The notes under the pieces are model-generated. The model did not search any database and was not told the DNA's origin. It worked only from the letters and a program-made list of their open reading frames with translations. Source: SIG437 sp045576235 (lineage in GTDB: Bacteria; Bacillota; Clostridia; UBA1381; UBA9506). From it: a stretch of DNA of 37,032 nucleotides. The DNA is taken from the NCBI GenBank assembly GCA_045576235.1, contig JAZNGA010000003.1:1-37032 (forward strand), read 5' to 3'. The first letter of the stretch is position 1, and the number at the start of each line of letters is the position of its first letter. Made by a program: the position numbers and the translations under genes. Below, one piece after another: positions 1 through 6,585 of the stretch.

Positions 1-8
1 GCTTGTTC

Positions 9-359
9 TCACTTCCTTTCTGTGAGCGAGAGAAAATCCCGCATCAATTCATTTTCCATTTCCAATCGTTTTAATTCTCGTTCTTTCCTTGCAAGTTCGT
101 ATTGCAACTGTGTTAATTTACTCAATTGTTGAATAGATGGCGGTAAAACATTCCCATCTTTTCGTGGTCTACCTTTAGGCTTGATAGTTATTCCTGCTTC
201 TAATTTTCGTTGCTTAGCATTGTATCGTGTAATGAAATTATGTATTTGTTTTATACTAAAACCTAATTGTTTTCCTATTTCTCTTTCTGTTAATCCCTGC
301 GATTTTAGTTCTAATATCTCTTTTTCATATTCTTTTATGTGTATGAAACTTCTGGGCAT
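9..359 (-). CDS. IS3-family transposase OrfA (HTH protein)
   Basis: A 116-residue DNA-binding subunit of an IS3-type transposase. Residues about 10-48 form a helix-turn-helix of the HTH_28/Hin type (SQGLTEREIGKQLGFSIKQI). A basic linker with KPKGRPRKDG follows, then a C-terminal leucine-zipper-like helix (about 78-112, LQYELARKERELKRLEMENE), as in OrfA proteins that dimerise and pair with the DDE subunit OrfB. The stop overlaps a GTG (GTGA arrangement), which would let OrfB be made by coupling or frameshifting; OrfB itself is outside the window. The start is ATG at 359 with GGAGG eight bases upstream. Function is inferred from family architecture only. Confidence 0.8.
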   Translation of the reverse strand: MPRSFIHIKEYEKEILELKSQGLTEREIGKQLGFSIKQIHNFITRYNAKQRKLEAGITIKPKGRPRKDGNVLPPSIQQLSKLTQLQYELARKERELKRLEMENELMRDFLSLTERK

Positions 360-367
360 AAAAAATA

Positions 368-403
368 CCTCCTATGGTTTTGGTTTCATTATACCATAGG
401 AGG
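368..403 (-). promoter_or_regulatory. RBS-sequestering hairpin around an internal -10 box of the IS
   Basis: An 11-bp perfect inverted repeat (368-378 and 393-403) contains the orfA ribosome binding site in its gene-proximal arm. The loop and edge of the far arm carry a minus-strand TATAAT (389-394). A transcript begun at this -10 box would start near 382 and lack the distal arm, leaving the RBS open. Read-through transcripts from outside would contain both arms and fold the RBS away. No good -35 is seen about 17 bp upstream, which fits IS3 elements that build a strong promoter only at the circle junction. The folding effect is inference. Confidence 0.55.
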
Positions 404-479
404 CTCTTTTTTTCTATTGTCTGTTTTTACTGGTTCTGTTCATATTTGCTATAGCTCCTTTAATTTTTTAGTGCATCTC

Positions 480-1226
480 TTAAAAATCAATATATTTTTC
501 CGGATTAACATAAATCCCATTTTCTATGACCGCAAAATGAAGGTGGGCGTCATCTAAAAATTCACCTTTTGCTGAATTTCCAACACATCCAATTGCCTGA
601 CCTTTCTTAACTTCCTGACCTTCTTTAACCATATCTGCCCCTGCAATATTTGAATATTCGGTCTTTAATGTTTCCGAGTGTGCCAAAAGAACCGTTATGC
701 CAAGAAGATTGTCATCATAAATTTTATCCACTACACCATCGGCTGATGCATAAACACTTGAACCCAAATCTGACTTAATGTCAATTCCATTATGAGTCCT
801 GAAATCGCCCATTGTTTTAGACTTCAATGGTTTATCAATTGAAAAAATTTTTATTATATCACCTTCGCAGGGAGCTGTAAAGGTGATTGCCTTTTCATCT
901 TCTTCTGCTGTATTGTTTGAAACTTTTACAGCTTTTTCAATGCCCTCTGTTTCCTTATTTATATCTTGAATTTCTTTCAATTCTCCGATTGTGTCAATAT
1001 GTTCTTCTTTTTTTAGCTCTGAATCTTTTTCGTTATTTTTAATAATCTCATCATATGATGGTATCGTTATTGTTCTCTCACTTAAATCCAAAGCCGAACG
1101 AGTTATGTTTCCTGCTAAGCAAAGCGAAAAAATTCCAATTCCAAGACTCAACAAACATGCACTAAAGTAAAGCTTTGCTCCTTTTGAAACTTTACTTTTT
1201 TTATGATTTTTCTTTTCCTTTGACAT
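480..1226 (-). CDS. spoIIQ: SpoIIQ-like M23 peptidase-family protein
   Basis: A 248-residue protein with a basic N-terminus, one membrane segment (about 17-40) and an acidic linker. A LytM/M23 domain (about 128-246) would lie outside the membrane. The domain keeps HNGID for the first zinc ligands and HLH for the second motif. It also carries the GDFRTHNGIDI...VYASADGVV and KTEYSNI patterns seen in clostridial SpoIIQ, the forespore partner of SpoIIIAH in the engulfment channel. Clostridial SpoIIQ, unlike the Bacillus protein, keeps the metal-binding His, as here. GGAGG lies seven bases before the ATG. It is transcribed divergently from the M14 peptidase gene, another spore-wall type enzyme. 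It could instead be a vegetative M23 endopeptidase; no spoIID neighbour is visible to settle this. Confidence 0.65.
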   Translation of the reverse strand: MSKEKKNHKKSKVSKGAKLYFSACLLSLGIGIFSLCLAGNITRSALDLSERTITIPSYDEIIKNNEKDSELKKEEHIDTIGELKEIQDINKETEGIEKAVKVSNNTAEEDEKAITFTAPCEGDIIKIFSIDKPLKSKTMGDFRTHNGIDIKSDLGSSVYASADGVVDKIYDDNLLGITVLLAHSETLKTEYSNIAGADMVKEGQEVKKGQAIGCVGNSAKGEFLDDAHLHFAVIENGIYVNPEKYIDF

Positions 1227-1332
1227 TTCACTACCTCCACATTATATTTATATACCTAATATTTCCATTTTTAGAAATAAATATTCACATAAATATTTTT
1301 TCTAAATATAATAGTTAAAAAGGAGTGATTTT

Positions 1333-2253
1333 TTGAATATAATTTCAACTTCATTGCGATATGACTATTCAGTTTTAATTGAGGATTTAATGTTTTTAAT
1401 TAATGAATATTCTTTTTTAAAGAAAATCAACATAGGAAAATCTGTCCTCTCAAAAGAAATATTTTGCTTAAAATTTGGCGAAGGAGATAAAAAAGTTTTT
1501 ATTAACGCTGCTCATCACGGAAACGAATGGATAACCTCAATGCTAGTTATGAGTATGCTTGAAAAAATATGTTATCTCTACAGAAATGGTATATCTTTTA
1601 TGCACTACGACTTAAACGAGATTTATAAAAAAGTTTCATTATATATCTGCCCAATGATTAATCCCGATGGTGTTAATCTTTCAGTTTTAGGGCTAACGGA
1701 TGAAATTCCTCCGATAGTTAAAACTCGACTTATTTCATATAATGAAGAAAAAAAAGATTTTATAGATAAATGGCAGGCAAATATTAATGGAGTTGATTTA
1801 AACCACAATTATGATGCTGGGTTTGAAAAAGGAAAGGCTTTGGAAAGAGGCGAAAAAATTTTTTCTCCAGGACCTACTCGTTATTCGGGGGCATACCCAT
1901 TCAGTGAGCCTGAAACAAATGCAATAAAAAATTTTGTTTTAGAGCTTTCTCCGGATATTGCAGTCGCATATCATTCACAAGGGGAGGAAATCTATTATGA
2001 TTATGAAGGGTTAGCTTCTTCCCGTGCAAAAAAATTAGCTTTTTCCATGTCAGAAATCTCAGGTTATAGGGCATGCTCGCCTGAAGGAATGGCAAGCTAC
2101 TCAGGGTTTAAGGACTGGATTATTGAAAAATTTAAAATCCCCGCATTCACAATAGAAGTTGGAATTGGTAAAAATCCGCTTAGTCTGACACAATTCGACA
2201 CTATTTTTCAAAAAAATCTTCCGATGCTTCTGTTTTTGCTTAATTCGGAATAG
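1333..2253 (+). CDS. M14-family peptidoglycan peptidase (gamma-D-glutamyl-diamino acid endopeptidase type)
   Basis: A 306-residue zinc carboxypeptidase-fold protein. Visible motifs are HHGNEW (about 56-61; zinc ligands H and E), PMINPDGVNL, NGVDLNHNYDAGF, AYHSQG (third zinc ligand) and FTIEVGIG with the catalytic Glu. The size and the DLNHN variant (His instead of the Arg of digestive carboxypeptidases) match bacterial ENP1/YqgT-like enzymes, which cut the gamma-D-Glu-diaminopimelate bond of peptidoglycan, often in sporulation or spore cortex turnover. There is no signal peptide, so it would act in the cytosol or forespore on imported or recycled muropeptides. The start is TTG at 1333 with AGGAG seven bases upstream. 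It diverges from the SpoIIQ-like gene across a 106-bp AT-rich gap in which I see no convincing sigma-F/G promoter. Confidence 0.8.
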   Translation: MNIISTSLRYDYSVLIEDLMFLINEYSFLKKINIGKSVLSKEIFCLKFGEGDKKVFINAAHHGNEWITSMLVMSMLEKICYLYRNGISFMHYDLNEIYKKVSLYICPMINPDGVNLSVLGLTDEIPPIVKTRLISYNEEKKDFIDKWQANINGVDLNHNYDAGFEKGKALERGEKIFSPGPTRYSGAYPFSEPETNAIKNFVLELSPDIAVAYHSQGEEIYYDYEGLASSRAKKLAFSMSEISGYRACSPEGMASYSGFKDWIIEKFKIPAFTIEVGIGKNPLSLTQFDTIFQKNLPMLLFLLNSE

Positions 2254-2364
2254 TTTAATTTTACAAATGTGTTAAATTGTGCTTTTTTCTCTTGACTAAA
2301 TATTTTTTATAGTATATTATGTTTTCATAGATAATAACTATTTCATATTCAAGGAGGAGTTAAT

Positions 2365-2595
2365 ATGAAGACATTTGACATTATGCTATGCTCTATTAAC
2401 GATGTTAAAAATTTTGTTAATATCGTAACCAAATATGATTTTGATATCGACCTCACATCCGGAAGATATGTTGTTGATGCTAAATCAATTATGGGTATTT
2501 TCAGTCTTGATTTAGGAAAGCCAATAACCGTTGAAATACATAACGAGGACAGTGACGCTCTCGTTGAAGAGCTTGCGCCGTTCTTATCTGAATAA
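2365..2595 (+). CDS. HPr-like protein lacking the phospho-histidine
   Basis: A 76-residue protein with the HPr fold pattern. The C-terminal half KSIMGIFSLDL and ITVEI lines up with the HPr segment around the regulatory Ser46 (KSIMG). The HARPA loop that carries His15 is replaced by an unrelated stretch (around INDVKNF). It therefore cannot pass phosphate in the sugar PTS, but the Ser46-like site, the target of HPr kinase, is kept. That is the situation in Bacillus Crh, although the sequence is too diverged to call it Crh. A strong AGGAGGAG-like RBS sits just upstream, and a terminator follows at 2664-2700, so it looks like a single-gene unit. A role in carbon-control signalling is inference. 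Confidence 0.7.
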   Translation: MKTFDIMLCSINDVKNFVNIVTKYDFDIDLTSGRYVVDAKSIMGIFSLDLGKPITVEIHNEDSDALVEELAPFLSE

Positions 2596-2663
2596 CCGTT
2601 TAAAGCAGACACTTAACAAAAATAGCAAGTGCTCTTTTGAAGGTATTTTTCTTTTACAGCATA

Positions 2664-2700
2664 AAAAAAGCCGAAATGCTGATGCATTTCGTCTTTTTTT
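2664..2700. terminator. Bidirectional intrinsic terminator
   Basis: A perfect 8-bp stem (2672-2679 with 2684-2691, loop TGAT) is followed by a T-run on the plus strand and preceded by an A-run, giving a T-run on the minus strand. It lies between the HPr-like gene (plus) and the end of the DUF1292/valS transcription unit (minus), and so can serve both. Confidence 0.8.
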
Positions 2701-2769
2701 ATACGAAATTCGTTAAAAATATGATTTAAATGTTACAACAAGTTTGAAAATTTACTGTTTAAATAAATA

Positions 2770-3084
2770 TTAATCTACAAAATTAAACTCATCATCAACT
2801 CGTTTTTTAAATTCTTCAAAGACCATATCAAGCTCTGCCTCATCTTCAACCAAGAGAAAAGCATCATTACCGTTCTCGTCTTCTCCCACTGTGAAGATAA
2901 TAACTTCTTCAATTTCTTCAGCATTTTCATCAACCTCGGGAACAAAAAGTGCATATGTTTCCCCATTTAACTCAAATGTGTCCAAGTGTTCAAAGTTATG
3001 TGGATTTCCATCACCATCAAGCAAAGTTACAATATTTGATTCTTCTTCAAGTTCGGGATTTATGTTTTTATTATCGTCAGCCAT
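2770..3084 (-). CDS. DUF1292 family protein (YrzB-like)
   Basis: A 104-residue, very acidic protein. The N-terminal part (SNIVTLLDGDGNPHNFEHLDTFELNGETYALFVP) followed by acidic loops and a C-terminal amphipathic helix is the DUF1292 signature of small cytosolic proteins common in Firmicutes. Their biochemical function is not known to me. The start chosen is ATG 3084 (MADDNKN), with GGAGGA four to five bases upstream and inside the gap after valS. An upstream Met at 3177 would overlap valS and has no RBS. It follows valS by 13 bases and is probably co-transcribed with it, ending at the 2664-2700 terminator. Confidence 0.75.
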   Translation of the reverse strand: MADDNKNINPELEEESNIVTLLDGDGNPHNFEHLDTFELNGETYALFVPEVDENAEEIEEVIIFTVGEDENGNDAFLLVEDEAELDMVFEEFKKRVDDEFNFVD

Positions 3085-3097
3085 AACATCCTCCAAA

Positions 3098-5728
3098 TTA
3101 TTTATATTTTTCAATACTTTCCAAAACGCTGTCAAGCATCTGTCTGTATTTCTCACCTTTTTTGCGCTCTTCTTCAATTACATTAGCAGGAGCTTTAGAA
3201 ACAAATCCCTGATTTGAAAGCTTGCCTTCTACTCTTTTTATCTCGCCTTCTAATCTTTTCTTTTCTTTTTCTAAACGCTCAATTTCTTCATCTCTGTTAA
3301 CAAGGTCATCGATAGGCATAAACATCTGCGCGCCAAAAGCAACACAAGACACTGCATTGTCAGGAATTCCGGATTTATCCTTTTGAACTGTAACTTCAGA
3401 TGCGCTTGCAAGTTTTTCAAAGAACACACTTCCTGCATTAAATGTTTCTTCATAATCTGTCGCGATAAATAATTTTGCCTTTTTCGACGGAGGAATGTTC
3501 ATTTCTGTTCTCTTATTTCTTAAAGTCTTAAGAGCTTCTTTAATCATTTCCATATTCTCCGCCTGCACACCAAAGCAAAGCTCATCATCGTATTTAGGCC
3601 ATTCTGAAATTACGATGCTTTCGCCTTCGTGCGGCAATTTCTGCCAGATTTCCTCTGTGATAAATGGCATAAACGGATGCAAAAGCTTTAATGTGTTTGA
3701 AAGGACATAAGAAAGTGTCTGTTGTGCAGCCTTATTCGTCGGACAATCGTCATCATAAAGTCTGGGTTTAACAAATTCAATATACCAGTCGCAATATTCA
3801 TCCCAGATGAAATCGTAGAGCTTAGCAACAGCAACACCAAGCTCAAATTTATCGAGATTGTCTGTCACTTCCTTAACAACCTTATTATATTTATCTAAAA
3901 TCCATTTATCCTCTAAAGCGAGGCTTTCAGCATCAGGCAGTCCATATTTAATGTCTTCATCTAAGTTCATCATAATGAAACGCGATGCATTCCAGATTTT
4001 ATTTGCAAAGTTTCTGCTTGCTTCGACTCTCTCGTCATAATATCTCATATCATTGCCGGGAGAATTGCCTGTTGCAAGAGTAAATCTCAATGCGTCCGCA
4101 CCATATTTATCAATAACTTCAAGCGGGTCAACACCATTACCTAATGATTTACTCATCTTTCTGCCCTGAGAATCACGCACAAGACCATGAATCAAAACAT
4201 ATTTAAACGGTTCTTCCTTCATATGTTCCATTGCGGAGAAAATCATTCTTGCAACCCAGAAGAAGATGATGTCATAGCCCGTAACCAAAACGCTTGTGGG
4301 ATAAAAATATTCAAGGTCTGGTGTCTTTTCAGGCCAACCAAGTGTCGAGAATGGCCAGAGAGCAGATGAGAACCATGTGTCTAAAACATCTTCGTCCTGA
4401 CGCATTTTTGCGCCGCATTTTGGACAAACATCTACATCCTCACGGCTAACAACTGTTTCACCGCAAGCATCACAGTAATATGCAGGAATTCTATGTCCCC
4501 ACCAGAGCTGTCGTGAAATGCACCAGTCATGCACATTTTCCATCCAATTAATGTATGTTTTGCTGAATCTGTCAGGCACAAACTTAATTGTTCCATCTTT
4601 AACAACTCTTAAAGCCTCTTCTGCAAGCGGCCCCATTTTTACGAACCACTGCTTTGATGTAATAGGCTCGACTGTTGTTCCGCATCTGTAGCATTCGCCT
4701 ACATTATGAGTGTGATCTTCAACTTTGATTAAAAGTCCGGCTTTATCAAGATCTTCAATCATCTGTTTTCTTGCTTCATATCTGTCTAAACCTTCATATT
4801 TGCCGCCGAAGCTATTAACAGTTGCATCGTCGTTTAAAACCTTAATAATCTCCAATCCATGACGCTGACCAACCTCAAAGTCATTAGGATCGTGAGCAGG
4901 AGTTATTTTAACGGCACCTGTTCCGAATTCTTTATCAACATATTCATCAGCAATGAGCGGAATTTCTCTTCCAACAAGGGGAAGAATCAGCGTTTTTCCA
5001 ACTAAATGTGTGTATCTTTCGTCTTCAGGATGAACAGCAACCGCCGTGTCACCCAAAAGTGTTTCCGGTCGAGTTGTTGCAATTATAACATATTCATCAC
5101 TATCTTTAAACGGATATTTAATATGCCAGAAATGACCAGCCTGTTCAGCATATTCAACCTCAGCATCAGAGAGCGCAGTTGTGCAGCTCGGACACCAGTT
5201 AATGATTCTGTTTCCTTGATAAATCAAGCCCTTTTCATAGAGAGAAACAAAAACTTCTTTAACAGCTTTTGAAAGATTTTCATCCATAGTGAAACGCTCA
5301 CGGGTCCAGTCGCAAGAGCTTCCAAGTTTTTTCAACTGGTTAATTATTCTGTCCCCATAGAGCTTCTTCCAATCCCAGACTCTTTCAACAAATTTCTCTC
5401 TTCCCAAATCATAGCGTGTGAGGTTTTCTTCTTTTCTAAGCATCTCCTCAACTTTGATTTGCGTTGCAATTCCCGCATGGTCAGTTCCTGGAACCCAAAG
5501 AGCGGCATAACCTGCCATTCTCTTATATCTTATTAAGATGTCCTGAAGGGTTTCATCCAGAGCATGTCCCATATGGAGCTGTCCTGTTACATTTGGGGGC
5601 GGAATGACAATTGTAAACGGTTCTTTTCCCTCCGCCATTTCGGGAGTGAAATAGCCCTTCTCCACCCAAAAATTATACAGTCTGTCCTCTACTTGTTTCG
5701 GATCATATACCTTATTAATTTCCGGCAC
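3098..5728 (-). CDS. valS: Valine--tRNA ligase
   Basis: A class Ia synthetase of 876-877 residues that charges tRNA-Val and edits misactivated threonine. It shows the HIGH motif as HMGH (about 53-56, after PPPNVTG), the KMSKS motif (GRKMSKSLGNGVDP, near residue 525), and the GTDHAGIATQ segment. Paired CxxC knuckles (CDAC, CPKC) lie in the middle, and the ValRS C-terminal coiled-coil tRNA arm (RLEKEKKRLEGEIKRVEGKL) closes the protein. Length is normal for a bacterial ValRS. The start is ambiguous: GTG at 5728 lies eight bases from GGAGG, and TTG at 5731 five bases. The RBS is inside the end of the preceding small membrane gene, so translation is probably coupled. I saw no T-box leader directly in front. 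Confidence 0.97.
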   Translation of the reverse strand: MPEINKVYDPKQVEDRLYNFWVEKGYFTPEMAEGKEPFTIVIPPPNVTGQLHMGHALDETLQDILIRYKRMAGYAALWVPGTDHAGIATQIKVEEMLRKEENLTRYDLGREKFVERVWDWKKLYGDRIINQLKKLGSSCDWTRERFTMDENLSKAVKEVFVSLYEKGLIYQGNRIINWCPSCTTALSDAEVEYAEQAGHFWHIKYPFKDSDEYVIIATTRPETLLGDTAVAVHPEDERYTHLVGKTLILPLVGREIPLIADEYVDKEFGTGAVKITPAHDPNDFEVGQRHGLEIIKVLNDDATVNSFGGKYEGLDRYEARKQMIEDLDKAGLLIKVEDHTHNVGECYRCGTTVEPITSKQWFVKMGPLAEEALRVVKDGTIKFVPDRFSKTYINWMENVHDWCISRQLWWGHRIPAYYCDACGETVVSREDVDVCPKCGAKMRQDEDVLDTWFSSALWPFSTLGWPEKTPDLEYFYPTSVLVTGYDIIFFWVARMIFSAMEHMKEEPFKYVLIHGLVRDSQGRKMSKSLGNGVDPLEVIDKYGADALRFTLATGNSPGNDMRYYDERVEASRNFANKIWNASRFIMMNLDEDIKYGLPDAESLALEDKWILDKYNKVVKEVTDNLDKFELGVAVAKLYDFIWDEYCDWYIEFVKPRLYDDDCPTNKAAQQTLSYVLSNTLKLLHPFMPFITEEIWQKLPHEGESIVISEWPKYDDELCFGVQAENMEMIKEALKTLRNKRTEMNIPPSKKAKLFIATDYEETFNAGSVFFEKLASASEVTVQKDKSGIPDNAVSCVAFGAQMFMPIDDLVNRDEEIERLEKEKKRLEGEIKRVEGKLSNQGFVSKAPANVIEEERKKGEKYRQMLDSVLESIEKYK

Positions 5729-5924
5729 CAAAATTACCTCCTAAAATGAATATAGCTAATGCACCAATTATCACAAGCCACATTCCAATTGTTTTTATAA
5801 TGTAAATATATCTTTCCAAAAGCTCTTCGTCAAAAACTTTTTTTGAAAGAATTGGTTTAACTAAAAAAGTCATTAAAGCTCCAATAATAATGAATAACCA
5901 AGCTATTACATACTTTAAATTCAT
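5715..5924 (-). CDS. Small two-helix membrane protein
   Basis: A protein of about 69 residues with two hydrophobic segments (IAWLFIIIGALMTFLV and IKTIGMWLVIIGALAIFIL) joined by a charged loop. I do not recognise the family. The start is uncertain. ATG 5924 (MNLKYV) puts the first helix right after the N-terminus, but the RBS-like AGAAAGG is about 12 bases away. Starts at 5951 or TTG 5987 give longer proteins without a good RBS and read through an inverted repeat. Its last codons contain the valS RBS, and its stop overlaps the valS start by 14-17 bases, so the two are likely translated together. It lies downstream of the pgsA-like gene. Confidence 0.5.
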   Translation of the reverse strand: MNLKYVIAWLFIIIGALMTFLVKPILSKKVFDEELLERYIYIIKTIGMWLVIIGALAIFILGGNFGAGN

Positions 5925-5940
5925 ATAAACACAAAGCCTT

Positions 5941-5978
5941 TCTGCCCACATGCTTTGTTTGTCATATCCGTGGGCAGA
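5941..5978. repeat. 9-bp inverted repeat between pgsA and the small membrane gene
   Basis: TCTGCCCAC (5941-5949) and GTGGGCAGA (5970-5978) are exact inverse copies separated by 20 bases. On the minus strand this forms a hairpin just after the pgsA stop, but without a T-run. It could be an mRNA processing or stability element or a weak attenuator. Confidence 0.5.
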
Positions 5979-5993
5979 ATAAGACAAAGTTTT

Positions 5994-6557
5994 TTACATT
6001 TGTTGAGCCTTATTGTTTCTTAAGCTATATCTCTTGTATTTCTTATTTCTGAAAAAATAAATGTAGCTATAAAGCGAATTAGTGGCCAAGCTGAAAATAG
6101 CAAGAAAACCCATAAATATGTTTTTAAAACTTTCATTGACATTCCAGTAAAGCAAAGAAAACATAAAAACAAATAAGAGAACAGTTTTTGCTTTTCCAAA
6201 AACATTTGATTTAATGTAAATCTTATTTTTATAAAGAAAAGCACCTGCTAAAATCATTAAAATTTCCATAATAATAAGATAGCACACAAACCATATCGGA
6301 ACTTTTCCAACACAAACAAGTGAAGCAATTACGGTTATCTGCATCAATTTATCAGCAAGCGGATCCATGACTTGTCCCAACTTTGTTGTCAGATTAAATT
6401 TTCTTGCGATGAATCCATCTAAAACATCTGTTACGCTCGCCAGAAGAAAAATCCATGCGCTAATCTGTTTGGTTGCATTTTCAAGATAAAACACTAGTAT
6501 ATAAACCGGTATCATAAAAAATCTTAATGATGTTAAAATGTTAGGTACATTCTTCAT
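5994..6557 (-). CDS. pgsA: CDP-alcohol phosphatidyltransferase, PgsA type
   Basis: A 187-residue integral membrane enzyme. The CDP-alcohol phosphotransferase motif D-x2-DG-x2-AR-x8-G-x3-D-x3-D is complete (DVLDGFIARKFN...GQVMDPLADK, about 50-76). In the PgsA subfamily this makes phosphatidylglycerophosphate from CDP-diacylglycerol and glycerol-3-phosphate. The opening NVPNILTSLRFFMIPVY is typical of PgsA, with several hydrophobic helices after the motif and a basic tail. Phosphatidylserine synthase or cardiolipin synthase of the same superfamily cannot be fully excluded. The start chosen is ATG 6557 with AGGTGG five bases upstream; the longer reading to 6593 would overlap alaS. It follows alaS by 28 bases, so probably the same transcript. 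Confidence 0.85.
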   Translation of the reverse strand: MKNVPNILTSLRFFMIPVYILVFYLENATKQISAWIFLLASVTDVLDGFIARKFNLTTKLGQVMDPLADKLMQITVIASLVCVGKVPIWFVCYLIIMEILMILAGAFLYKNKIYIKSNVFGKAKTVLLFVFMFSLLYWNVNESFKNIFMGFLAIFSLATNSLYSYIYFFRNKKYKRYSLRNNKAQQM

Positions 6558-6585
6558 CTTTCCACCTGCCTTTCCGATAATGCTA

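Larger units (their letters stand above)
1..442 (-). mobile_element. IS3-family insertion sequence, left end (partial)
   Basis: Only the 5' part of the element is inside the window; it reads on the minus strand and leaves at base 1. It holds a complete orfA (9-359). A GTG at 10-12 overlaps the orfA stop and could start orfB, of which four codons are visible. The outer end is inferred, not proven: on the minus strand the sequence beginning TGAACAGAACC at 442 has the 5'-TG start and GC pattern typical of IS3-family terminal repeats. Without the other end the repeat cannot be confirmed. The element sits about 40 bp beyond the stop codon of the SpoIIQ-like gene, so it does not visibly break a gene on this side. 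Confidence 0.6.
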
